Notes: generated by a model from the letters alone, not told the origin. Numbered from the stretch's first letter, positions 1-5,898 are shown. The stretch is 12,818 nucleotides of DNA from Haloarculaceae archaeon (GCA_018609945.1 JAHENO010000114.1:1-12818); one strand, 5' to 3'. Numbers and translations: made by a program.

Positions 1-38
1 ACACCTGCGAATGCGGTTCGTCCGTCAGTCACGGCGGC

Positions 39-167
39 CTACGCTGTGACGCGGTACGCAGCCTTCTGCCTGATCTCGGTATTGTGGCAGGAGGGACACG
101 CATACTCCGTCAGTTTGGTCGTCTCGTCGTTGTAATTCATACGTTCACCACAGCGGCACTTTACCAT
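39..167 (-). CDS. Small CxC/CxxC zinc-finger microprotein (42 aa)
   Basis: A 42-residue reading frame on the minus strand with four cysteines: Cys4 and Cys6 (MVKCRCGERM) and Cys24 and Cys27 (YACPSCHN). This spacing would make one zinc-ribbon-like site. Haloarchaea encode many such very small CPxCG-type zinc-finger proteins, and several are reported to affect stress responses, biofilm or motility; the role of this one is unknown. The ATG at 167 is supported by a TTTAAG TATA-like box on the same strand at 195-200, about 30 nt upstream, which fits a leaderless transcript. It is divergent from the DAC-domain gene at 348, with 180 bp between them. The C-terminal 15 residues are basic (TEIRQKAAYRVTA), unlike the usual acidic haloarchaeal protein and suggesting nucleic-acid or protein contact. 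The cysteine pattern, start and promoter together make this more likely real than chance. Confidence 0.68.
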   Translation of the reverse strand: MVKCRCGERMNYNDETTKLTEYACPSCHNTEIRQKAAYRVTA

Positions 168-194
168 TATATACACACGCATGTGCCACTAATA

Positions 195-200
195 CTTAAA
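195..200 (-). promoter_or_regulatory. TATA-like box for the 39-167 microprotein
   Basis: TTTAAG on the minus strand, centred about 30 nt before the ATG at 167. This is the usual distance for a leaderless haloarchaeal transcript. Confidence 0.4.
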
Positions 201-313
201 TTCTGTGCACCTACTGTCGATATTACTTCGCGTAAGTCAAATATTGTACCATCACACGGACGGCTCCAAGGGTCCCGTGCAACCGCAGCCGGATGTACTG
301 CACGGCTACTGGA

Positions 314-319
314 TTTAAC
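314..319 (+). promoter_or_regulatory. TATA-like box for the DAC-domain gene
   Basis: TTTAAC in the context GGATTTAACT, centred about 31 nt before the ATG at 348. It supports that start over the in-frame ATG at 84, whose extra N-terminal residues look like translated intergenic DNA and overlap the opposite-strand zinc-finger gene. Confidence 0.4.
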
Positions 320-347
320 TGAGTCGGCACCGTGTACACACAACCAC

Positions 348-905
348 ATGGACACTGTCGATCGGCTCCTGGAGAAGTACGCGACGAGTCAGAAGCTCAT
401 GGACCAGATCAGGTATACGGCCGAGACGTTGAGCCTGGAGTTCGACCAGTGGGAAGAGCAGTACGTGAAAGGCCCGAGTCTCTACTTTCTGATCGTGGCC
501 GAGGTGAATTTCGACGACTTCACCGACCCGCTGGGAGGGAACAAGTGGCCGATCAACCGCTGTCACGTCGTTAGTGACTCCCCGGAAACGTTCACCGAAG
601 TCGCCCGGGACGTGGCCCACACTCGGGACGGGGCCGTCATCGTGACTACCGATGGAACCATTCAGGAACAGATGGTCCGCGTCCGGAGTCCCTCAAAAGA
701 AGTTCTGCAGGAGGCAACCGAACTCCAGTACGCCGACTGGATGGGGACCAAACACCTGAGTGCACTCGAAACGTCGCTCCGCGAGGACGTCCTCTCGGCG
801 GTCACCCTCAGCGAGGAGGACGGCCGTGTCACTACCTTTTTGAGTGGTACCTATCAGGACTATCCCCGCGACGAAATCGGCGGACGGTGGCGGCCCACCG
901 AGTGA
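348..905 (+). CDS. DisA-type diadenylate cyclase (DAC) domain protein, atypical
   Basis: A 185-residue acidic protein whose C-terminal half matches the DisA_N/DAC fold. The landmarks are a DGAVIVTTDG segment (residues 94-103, the DGA motif), GTKHLSAL (133-140, in the place of the usual G-[ST]-RHR motif) and SEEDGRVTTF (155-164, matching the SEE-[TD]-G strand). DAC enzymes join two ATP into cyclic di-AMP. The archaeal enzyme is called DacZ and c-di-AMP is reported to be essential in Haloferax volcanii. The N-terminal ~90 residues are a helical lead-in followed by a strand (GPSLYFLIVAEV) that I cannot assign to a named domain. The start at 348 is chosen because the acidic protein and a TATA box at 314-319 agree. 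Lys-His-Leu replaces Arg-His-Arg, so activity is uncertain; it could be a divergent cyclase or a nucleotide-binding paralogue. No partner gene is co-directional. Domain assignment is fairly sure, catalytic role is not. Confidence 0.72.
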   Translation: MDTVDRLLEKYATSQKLMDQIRYTAETLSLEFDQWEEQYVKGPSLYFLIVAEVNFDDFTDPLGGNKWPINRCHVVSDSPETFTEVARDVAHTRDGAVIVTTDGTIQEQMVRVRSPSKEVLQEATELQYADWMGTKHLSALETSLREDVLSAVTLSEEDGRVTTFLSGTYQDYPRDEIGGRWRPTE

Positions 906-923
906 CGGCCTCTACGCCGTGAA

Positions 924-944
924 CGGAGCGGAAGAGACGCTCCG
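924..944. terminator. Hairpin between convergent genes
   Basis: A perfect 7-bp stem (CGGAGCG / CGCTCCG) with a 7-nt purine-rich loop lies between the stop of the DAC gene (905) and the stop of the convergent small gene (952). There is no T-run on either side, so it is only a possible shared termination or mRNA-end structure. Confidence 0.3.
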
Positions 945-951
945 CAGTGCG

Positions 952-1101
952 TTACGCGACGCGCGTGCTCGTCGCGATGGGTGCCTCGTCAAGGTCGCGA
1001 TCAGTTTCGTCGTCTGACTCCTCGGGAATCGGCTCTCGCGGAACGCGCGTGCTCGTTGCGATGGGGACTTCGTCAGGTCGGTCAACTACGCTCTCGCTCA
1101 T
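952..1101 (-). CDS. Acidic 49-aa protein with a repeated PIATSTRV peptide
   Basis: A 49-residue minus-strand frame starting MSESVVDRPDEVPIATSTRV and ending in PIATSTRVA. The segment Asp-Glu-x-Pro-Ile-Ala-Thr-Ser-Thr-Arg-Val occurs twice, 28 residues apart. Between the copies lies a very acidic linker (EESDDETDRDLDE). The protein is highly acidic, as expected for a haloarchaeon, and codon third positions are GC-rich, which favours a real gene. I recognise no family. It is convergent with the DAC-domain gene (46 bp between stops) and lies downstream of the SLC13 transporter on the same strand, 337 bp away, so it probably has its own promoter. A weak TATA-like AAAAGA (minus strand, about 1133-1139) is roughly 35 nt upstream of the ATG. 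It could be a short unstructured binding peptide or a peptide precursor; neither is shown. No cysteine, membrane segment or signal peptide is present. Confidence 0.55.
   Translation of the reverse strand: MSESVVDRPDEVPIATSTRVPREPIPEESDDETDRDLDEAPIATSTRVA
959..1065. repeat. Direct repeat pair inside the 49-aa gene, 84-bp period
   Basis: The 23-nt blocks at 959-981 and 1043-1065 differ at one position and encode the two PIATSTRV peptides. The similarity then decays over the next dozen bases. The 84-bp period equals 28 codons, so an in-frame duplication is the simplest explanation. Confidence 0.75.
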
Positions 1102-1438
1102 TCCATTCGGAACTTGATCACTGCCGCTCAAGAATCTTTTGATGTATGAATAGTAATACCCACTATATTCCTAATACAAGCTCAACTTTTCCGCGATAAG
1201 TGATGTATGTTCTAATAATTTAGCGAAAGAGTGTAGAAGACAGTTTCGCAAGTGCAGGACGTTCGTATCGGTACTCCAACACCGGCGCTACGGTGGTCAA
1301 AGTGTACGCCCGGGCAGTACCGGGGACATCACTCCTGTGCACCCAAACTGAAAGCATATCAACTGTCATCGGTCGGCAGGCAAGATGGAGGGCACGTGTG
1401 TAGCAAGGGCCAAGACGCGTCGAAGCAGTCCACGCCAG
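1102..1438. other. AT-rich intergenic region with no convincing gene
   Basis: This 337-bp stretch separates the end of the SLC13 transporter from the start of the 49-aa gene. Positions 1130-1230 are unusually AT-rich for the window and contain two copies of TGATGTATG (1140-1148, 1201-1209). The remainder is mixed composition and includes one copy of the 15-bp repeat (1298-1312) that recurs beyond the transporter. A 49-codon minus-strand frame (1220-1369) was judged not convincing. No clear terminator T-run was seen after the transporter. Confidence 0.5.
1298..1312 (+). repeat. Direct repeat, copy 1 (flanks transporter)
   Basis: CAAAGTGTACGCCCG, matching 14 of 15 bases of the copy at 3453-3467. 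Over a wider 24-bp span (1295-1318 versus 3450-3473) I count 19 matches, and four of the five differences are transitions. Confidence 0.5.
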
Positions 1439-3298
1439 TCAAACACCCCAGATGAACAGCAGTCCGAGTGTCGTTACGATTGCAAGAATCAACTGGAGCG
1501 GTGCACCAACCCGGAAGAAGTCAGTGAACTTGTAGCCACCAGGGCCATACACCATCAGGTTCGTCTGGTATCCGATCGGTGTGAGCATTGCAGTCGAGGC
1601 TCCGAACGTCACCGCCAGAACGAACGTAAAGGGGTCGGCACCGATGGACTGGGCCGCCTCGATCGCGACGGGAATCATAAGGACAACACTTGCGTTATTG
1701 CTGACGACGTTCGTGATGAGTGCTGTAAACAGGTAGAACAGTCCGAGGATGAGTGCTGGAGAGGCATCAGCCGTGGCCACGAGGATAACTGCAGCGAGCC
1801 AGTCCGCAGCCAGCGTCTCCTCCATCGCAACCCCGAGCGGGATGAGTCCTGCAAGCAGGAAGATGACGCTCCAGTCTACCGCCGGGTACACCTCAGTGGG
1901 TTTGACACAGCCCGTGGCGACCATCGCGACGATGCCACCCAGGGCACTCACGAGAATCGGCAGAACGTCGAGGGCTGCCAGCCCCACGACTGCCGCAATG
2001 ATACCCAGTGCAACAGGGATGCGTTCGTATCTGAAATCCTGGAGTGCGAGTTGCTGGGCAACAATGAATTCACGGTCGTTTGCGAACCGTTTGACCGACT
2101 CTTCAGATGCCTGGATGAGGAGCGTGTCCCCGCCCCGGAGCCTCCGTTTGTCCATGCGTGCGTGGATGATTCCACCACCGCGGCGAATGGCCAGCACTGT
2201 GGCGTCGTAGCGTTCTCTGAAATTCAGTGTCTCGAGTGTTTCGCCCAGAATCGACGCCTCCGGTGAGATGACGATCTCCACCAGCTGCTGTTCAGATCTG
2301 GGTTCCATGGACTCCTCGTCCGCCTGAAGCGTCTCGTCAGTCACCTCTGCGTCCGGCGCGAGTTCGAGCCCCTCGGTTTCGATGATGGTCACCAGACTCT
2401 CCTGGTCGGTCCGCAATACGAGGATGTCACCGGGATGGATCTCCTTTTTCGCGAGTGGTTCAGTGAATACCTGGGCACCCCGAATGATCTGGATGAATTC
2501 GGCATCCACGTCGATGTCACTGAAACACTGGCGGACTGTCTTGCCGACGAGATGCGAATCTTCGGTGACGACTACCTCCGTCAGGTATTCTGCCATCTCG
2601 AATTCCTCGACGAGTTCGTCGCTCGTCTCGATCCGTTCGGGAATCAACAATCGTCCGACAGTCGCAAAGTAGACCACACCGGTCACGAGAACGATGACCC
2701 CGAGTTGTGTGAACTCGAACATCGAGAACGGTCGGTCGATGAGTCGGCCAGAGACGTCCGACGCGAGAATGTTGGTCGACGTACCGATGAGGGTCAACAT
2801 CCCGCCCAGCATCGCCACGTACGATACTGGCATGAGGAGCTTCGAGGGTGAGATGCCCGTTTTCTTCGAAAGCGTGTTGATCATCGGTATCATCACTGCG
2901 ACGACCGGCGTGTTGTTGACGAATCCAGCCGTGCCCCCGGAGAGGCCGAGGACAGCCAGTAGTTGTTTGTACGGATTCGTGCCGTAGCGTTCGGCAATCT
3001 GGTTGCCGATGATGTGCACGATGCCGGTTCGTCGGATGCCCTCGCTGATAACGAACATTGCCAGAACCGTCACCGTTGCCGAACTGGCGAACCCACCGAC
3101 GCCTGTCGCAGCGTCGACACCCGTCCAGGGCTCCAGAACGATGAGGGTGAACATGATACCGATCGAAATAATATCGATCGGTATCGGTTCACTGATGAAG
3201 AGAAGGAGGGCGACGCCGATGATGGCAAACATGAGAAGGATTTCAGTCGTCAGTGGCGGTATCTCGCCACCAGTCCGAGCGAGAAACGCGATCTCCAT
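1439..3298 (-). CDS. SLC13-family permease with two internal RCK_C (TrkA_C) domains
   Basis: A 619-residue membrane protein of the divalent-anion/Na+ symporter (SLC13, ArsB/NhaD-like) superfamily. Residues 1-220 form the first membrane half, with a short acidic amphipathic start and the hairpin motifs NNTPVV (128-133) and GTSTN (172-176). Residues ~235-310 and ~335-410 are two soluble RCK_C-type domains (for example HPGDILVLRT and RGGDTLLIQA), separated by an acidic linker. Residues ~425-619 form the second half, with the inverted-repeat counterparts NNASVVLMIP (534-543) and TPIGYQTN (573-580). This arrangement is that of cyanobacterial and algal SLT-type sulfate transporters, so an inorganic anion such as sulfate is a reasonable guess for substrate. 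RCK_C domains usually gate transport in response to a small ligand, which in bacteria includes c-di-AMP. Codons are less GC-rich than in genes to the right, suggesting acquisition. The ATG at 3298 begins the first hydrophobic block properly. A T-tract about 31 nt upstream and a stronger TATA at 3430-3435 are alternative promoters. Confidence 0.88.
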   Translation of the reverse strand: MEIAFLARTGGEIPPLTTEILLMFAIIGVALLLFISEPIPIDIISIGIMFTLIVLEPWTGVDAATGVGGFASSATVTVLAMFVISEGIRRTGIVHIIGNQIAERYGTNPYKQLLAVLGLSGGTAGFVNNTPVVAVMIPMINTLSKKTGISPSKLLMPVSYVAMLGGMLTLIGTSTNILASDVSGRLIDRPFSMFEFTQLGVIVLVTGVVYFATVGRLLIPERIETSDELVEEFEMAEYLTEVVVTEDSHLVGKTVRQCFSDIDVDAEFIQIIRGAQVFTEPLAKKEIHPGDILVLRTDQESLVTIIETEGLELAPDAEVTDETLQADEESMEPRSEQQLVEIVISPEASILGETLETLNFRERYDATVLAIRRGGGIIHARMDKRRLRGGDTLLIQASEESVKRFANDREFIVAQQLALQDFRYERIPVALGIIAAVVGLAALDVLPILVSALGGIVAMVATGCVKPTEVYPAVDWSVIFLLAGLIPLGVAMEETLAADWLAAVILVATADASPALILGLFYLFTALITNVVSNNASVVLMIPVAIEAAQSIGADPFTFVLAVTFGASTAMLTPIGYQTNLMVYGPGGYKFTDFFRVGAPLQLILAIVTTLGLLFIWGV

Positions 3299-3320
3299 GC
3301 ACCCAGAAACTCAGCTACAA

Positions 3321-3409
3321 CAGTGAAAAAACCAGTGAACGGTGACCGACAACTGTCGTTGACTGCACAGAGACATCCGCATTTTTCGTCAGTGAAAAGT
3401 TGGCCAGTG
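3321..3409. promoter_or_regulatory. Paired CAGTGAAAA...CCAGTG motifs upstream of the transporter
   Basis: CAGTGAAAAAACCAGTG at 3321-3337 and CAGTGAAAAGTTGGCCAGTG at 3390-3409 share a CAGTGAAAA half and a CCAGTG half. Start to start they are 69 bp apart. Both lie between the stronger TATA box (3430-3435) and the transporter start. They may bind a regulator, but this is only a pattern observation. Confidence 0.3.
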
Positions 3410-3429
3410 CGATATTCCGGTGAACGATG

Positions 3430-3435
3430 TATAAA
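3430..3435 (-). promoter_or_regulatory. TATA box in AT-rich patch upstream of the transporter
   Basis: TTTATA on the minus strand inside a 20-bp AT-only-like patch (3429-3448). It would give a transcript with a leader of about 110 nt before the transporter ATG at 3298, unlike the leaderless pattern elsewhere in the window. Confidence 0.4.
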
Positions 3436-3452
3436 TTTATTTATATTATGGC

Positions 3453-3467
3453 CAAAATGTACGCCCG
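3453..3467 (+). repeat. Direct repeat, copy 2 (flanks transporter)
   Basis: CAAAATGTACGCCCG, the partner of the copy at 1298-1312, 2155 bp away in the same orientation. It sits exactly where base composition changes from AT-rich to GC-rich. Confidence 0.5.
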
Positions 3468-3693
3468 AACACTAACGACCGGCGTCATCCCGGGCGGCGT
3501 GCCGCGTCGGCCGGCTAACCCTCGTGCGGGCGCGTCTGCAGTGCGCTTGCGCGCTGTCGCGTGCCCGGGTTCGCCGCGCTGTCATCGCACCCCGGACGGG
3601 GTCCGCTCGGGCGGGGACTGAGGCACGCACCGGACGGTACGCCGTCGGCCGGCAAGAACCTGTCGCGCACACGCGGGCCGGCGTGGCGCCCGC

Positions 3694-5064
3694 TCAGAGC
3701 GCGTACTCGTCCTCGCGGAACTGGACGTACCCGCCGTCGTCGAACCGGCGCTTGGTGCGGTTGTACTGTCGTACCAGCCGGAGGCCGGTCAGGCCGGAGC
3801 GGAGGACGCTCAGCCAGGAGTACTCGCCGCGGTTGAGCATCGTGTCGGCGGCGGCGAAGACGCGATCCCAGTCGGCGGGCCCGTAGTCGGCGACGATGTG
3901 TGCCATCGTCACGTTGCGCCGGAATTCGTCGCCCAGGGCGTCCTGCCAGGCGTCGTTGTAGGCCTGCAACTCGCCCGTCGCGGCGAGTTCGCCGGCGATT
4001 TTCCCGGTGCGGACGGCCACGTGGTCGCCGCCCTCGTGGAAGGCGGAGGTCCCACCCATCGCGCCGCCGACAACGGCAATGCCCGCCCGGGTCGGTGATT
4101 CGACCGGGCGCGTCGAGGAGATGGGGTAGGTCTCCGTGCCGCCGCGCTTCCCGCGGTCCTCGACCAGCGGGAAATCCGCGATGTCGTAGCCGGGATAGGC
4201 GTAGTCGATGAGGCGTTCGAGGTAGACGCTCCCTTGCGGGATCGTCTCGTCGTCGTCGCGCAACAGCGCCCACTCGGTCCTGTCGAAATCGTCGACGTCC
4301 AGCCCGATCGGCATCGTCAATCCGACGCGGGCGACGCGGCCGTCGTTCGGAAATACCCACGGGTAGGCGGTGTGGCCGGGGATGATCCCCCACCAGAAGA
4401 GGATACGCGAGGGTTCGAAGACCTCGGCGGGCACCTCGCGGTACTCCTGGTAGGCGATGTGGTTGGCCTCGGTGGGGCCGAGGTACTCGGCGATGCTCGT
4501 CCCCCCAGGTGTGAACTGGTCGAGCGTGCCCGTCGTGACCGTCCGCTGGGGGCCGTCGGCGAGCACGAGATATTCGGCCTCGATCTCCTCGCCGTTCGAC
4601 AGCGCGAGGCGGTGGCGGTGGTCGTGGTTCGGGTCGCCGCCGGGGTCGGAGTCGACGCCGGTGACGCTGTCGCCGACGTGGTAGGAGGCACCGGCGTGTT
4701 CGGCCTCCTCGCGGAGCCAGTCGTCGAAGCGCGCCCGGTGGAAGGCAAAGCCGAACTCGGGATAGCTCGCGTCGATGCCCGTGTCGTCGATGGTGAGCGT
4801 CTCCGTGGGGCCGTGAAAGTCCGCCCCGTCGAGCGTCCGCAACACCACGTCCTCGGGAATCTCGGCGGCCTCGAAGTCCATCAAGTCGACCCAGTAATCG
4901 AGCATCCCGGCGGCGTCCGTCGAGTCGGGGCCGAGACGGTCGCGGTCGTTTCGGGGGACGCCCTTCTCGACGACCAGCGTGTCCGCCCCCGCCTCGGCCG
5001 CCGTCCACGCCGCCGAGGTGCCCGCGGGGCCGCCGCCGACGATGGCGACGTCGACGCGTTCCAT
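3694..5064 (-). CDS. Geranylgeranyl reductase-family FAD-dependent oxidoreductase
   Basis: A 456-residue flavoprotein. The N-terminal Rossmann motif is IVGGGPAG (8-15) with Glu33 ending the second strand to bind the FAD ribose. Residues 165-171 (YLVLADG) form the second nucleotide-contact segment, and GGAMGGTSAFHEGG (333-346) is the C-terminal FAD-binding loop. The YPWVFP segment (234-239) fits the YxWxFP signature of the geranylgeranyl reductase family, which saturates isoprenoid double bonds in archaeal lipids, quinones or chlorophyll side chains. Its exact substrate cannot be read from sequence. It may not be the main lipid reductase, since haloarchaea carry several paralogues; a general FAD monooxygenase is the alternative. 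No membrane span is predicted. The ATG at 5064 lies 27 nt after a classic TTTATA box, so the gene is probably transcribed alone and leaderless. The upstream HalX gene ends 69 bp away on the same strand. Confidence 0.85.
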   Translation of the reverse strand: MERVDVAIVGGGPAGTSAAWTAAEAGADTLVVEKGVPRNDRDRLGPDSTDAAGMLDYWVDLMDFEAAEIPEDVVLRTLDGADFHGPTETLTIDDTGIDASYPEFGFAFHRARFDDWLREEAEHAGASYHVGDSVTGVDSDPGGDPNHDHRHRLALSNGEEIEAEYLVLADGPQRTVTTGTLDQFTPGGTSIAEYLGPTEANHIAYQEYREVPAEVFEPSRILFWWGIIPGHTAYPWVFPNDGRVARVGLTMPIGLDVDDFDRTEWALLRDDDETIPQGSVYLERLIDYAYPGYDIADFPLVEDRGKRGGTETYPISSTRPVESPTRAGIAVVGGAMGGTSAFHEGGDHVAVRTGKIAGELAATGELQAYNDAWQDALGDEFRRNVTMAHIVADYGPADWDRVFAAADTMLNRGEYSWLSVLRSGLTGLRLVRQYNRTKRRFDDGGYVQFREDEYAL

Positions 5065-5088
5065 ACGCCTATCGGGGACCCGACCCGG

Positions 5089-5094
5089 TATAAA
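5089..5094 (-). promoter_or_regulatory. TATA box for the GGR-family gene
   Basis: TTTATA in GGGTTTATACC on the minus strand, centred 27 nt before the ATG at 5064. This is one of the clearest leaderless promoters in the window and it fixes the start codon. Confidence 0.65.
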
Positions 5095-5133
5095 CCCAAC
5101 TCATCAGCGCCGCCCTCGCCCGAGGCTGTTGAG

Positions 5134-5727
5134 TCAGTCGGACGGCGCGGTCGACGCCTCGAGGTCTTTCGTGCAGGCCCGGAACGTCGTCTCCCAGTCC
5201 GATCGGGCATCCGCCATGGCCTCGTGGGCCTCCCGGCGTTTCTCCGTGACGCGCTCCTCGAGGCGGGCGTAGGCCTCGCTGTCCGCGAGTTCCGCCTCCG
5301 ACTTGTGTGCCTCGATGGTCGCCTTCCGTGCGGTGAGCCCGAACAGGTCGTCCAGCGCGGTCAGGTAGGCCTGCTGGGCTCCGTAGGTCTCGACGACACC
5401 CCTGATGTCCGCTCTCTCGACCGGCTTCCGGACGTACTTGTCGACCGGGTGTTCGACCAGGTCGAAGTCGGGATGCACGGAACTGACCATCACCACGAAC
5501 GGGGTGTGTGCCGACGCCTCGATGGACCGTGCCACTTCGAGACCGGTCTGTTCAGGCAGCTCCCGGTCGAGCAGGACGATGTCGACCCCGTCGTCCAGTT
5601 CCGCCAGCGCCGCGGACCCGTCCGCTGCCGTCCGGACCGCGCAGTCGGGCGCCAGCCAGAGCGAGTACAGGTCCCGGTACCCCTCGCTGTCGTCCACCAC
5701 CAGAACGTCAGTGACGTCGTCCACCAT
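5134..5727 (-). CDS. HalX-domain response regulator
   Basis: A 197-residue two-part regulator. Residues ~7-115 are a receiver domain with the acidic pair Asp12-Asp13 (LVVDDS), the phosphoacceptor Asp54 (IVLLDRELP), Ser82 at the switch position and the invariant Lys101 (VRKP). Residues ~118-172 match the HalX domain (TALDDLFGLTARKATIEAHK), a coiled-coil-like C-terminal module typical of haloarchaeal receivers; its output is not well defined. There is no DNA-binding domain or histidine kinase in the window, so it is an orphan whose kinase must lie elsewhere. Start at 5727: a GGAGG Shine-Dalgarno sequence (plus-strand 5736-5740) lies 8 nt upstream, unusual among the mostly leaderless neighbours. 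The asd gene ends 170 bp upstream on the same strand, with a palindromic element and a 9-bp tandem repeat in between. Confidence 0.92.
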   Translation of the reverse strand: MVDDVTDVLVVDDSEGYRDLYSLWLAPDCAVRTAADGSAALAELDDGVDIVLLDRELPEQTGLEVARSIEASAHTPFVVMVSSVHPDFDLVEHPVDKYVRKPVERADIRGVVETYGAQQAYLTALDDLFGLTARKATIEAHKSEAELADSEAYARLEERVTEKRREAHEAMADARSDWETTFRACTKDLEASTAPSD

Positions 5728-5735
5728 TGCTCGTC

Positions 5736-5740
5736 CCTCC
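5736..5740 (-). promoter_or_regulatory. Shine-Dalgarno site for the HalX gene
   Basis: GGAGG on the minus strand, 8 nt before the ATG at 5727. It implies a leadered transcript and supports this start. Confidence 0.55.
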
Positions 5741-5775
5741 GGAGTGTTCCCTCAAGTAATAGCGTCTCTCTCCAG

Positions 5776-5793
5776 ACCGTTCAAACCGTTCAA
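5776..5793. repeat. Perfect 9-bp tandem repeat upstream of the HalX gene
   Basis: Two adjacent copies of ACCGTTCAA (5776-5784 and 5785-5793), 49-66 bp before the HalX start. The TTTGAA at the junction on the minus strand could also serve as the TATA box of a short-leadered transcript. A dimeric regulator site is another possibility. Confidence 0.45.
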
Positions 5794-5816
5794 TCGAGGG
5801 GCTGGCCGGTCGCTTC

Positions 5817-5898
5817 ATAATGACTGCTGTAGCTATTTTCCAGGTCGACAGCACGACGTCGTGCGGTCGATCCGGCAATGAACTACAGCAGTCATTAT
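5817..5898. repeat. 82-bp nested palindromic element (MITE-like or structured terminator)
   Basis: The ends are perfect 16-bp inverted repeats: ATAATGACTGCTGTAG at 5817-5832 and its reverse complement at 5883-5898. Inside is a perfect 14-bp palindrome, GCACGACGTCGTGC (5851-5864), extended by an imperfect GTCGA/GGTCGA arm, so the whole element can fold into a long two-stage hairpin. It encodes nothing convincing. The outer end overlaps the first base of the asd stop codon. No flanking target duplication was seen. It could be a small non-autonomous transposable element, a repetitive extragenic palindrome, or a transcript-end structure for asd. Confidence 0.7.

Larger units (their letters stand above)
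3299..3693. other. Intergenic region upstream of the transporter
   Basis: This 395-bp gap has two contrasting parts. From 3299 to about 3470 it is AT-rich and holds the putative transporter promoter, a Cys-containing short upstream frame (3311-3382), two CAGTGAAAA motifs and one copy of the 15-bp flanking repeat. From about 3470 to 3693 it turns sharply GC-rich. Frames there are rich in Arg, Pro and Ala and do not resemble acidic haloarchaeal proteins, so I see no gene in that part. Confidence 0.5.

Noticed and set aside
84..347. N-terminal extension of the DAC-domain gene from an ATG at 84
   Set aside because: The extra 88 residues look like translated intergenic DNA, overlap the opposite-strand zinc-finger gene, and are contradicted by a TATA box at 314-319 that fits a start at 348.
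1220..1369. 49-codon minus-strand frame between the transporter and the 952-1101 gene
   Set aside because: Codon third positions are not GC-biased, the composition is not acidic and no promoter is evident. I found no recognisable motif.
1252..1455. Plus-strand 67-aa frame with several cysteines
   Set aside because: The cysteines are not in paired CxxC spacing, the protein is basic, and it overlaps the transporter end in antisense.
3427..3621. Plus-strand 64-aa frame after the AT-rich TATA patch
   Set aside because: The sequence is basic, rich in Pro, Arg and Ala, and crosses the composition boundary. It does not look like a haloarchaeal protein.
3515..5008. Long minus-strand frame of 497 codons overlapping the GGR-family gene
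   Set aside because: Arg/Pro/Gly-rich sequence typical of a shifted frame in GC-rich DNA; the true gene is the 3694-5064 frame with clear FAD motifs.
4234..5820. Plus-strand frame of 528 codons
   Set aside because: It is antisense to the GGR-family and HalX genes, both of which have recognisable motifs. Long antisense frames are common in GC-rich DNA.
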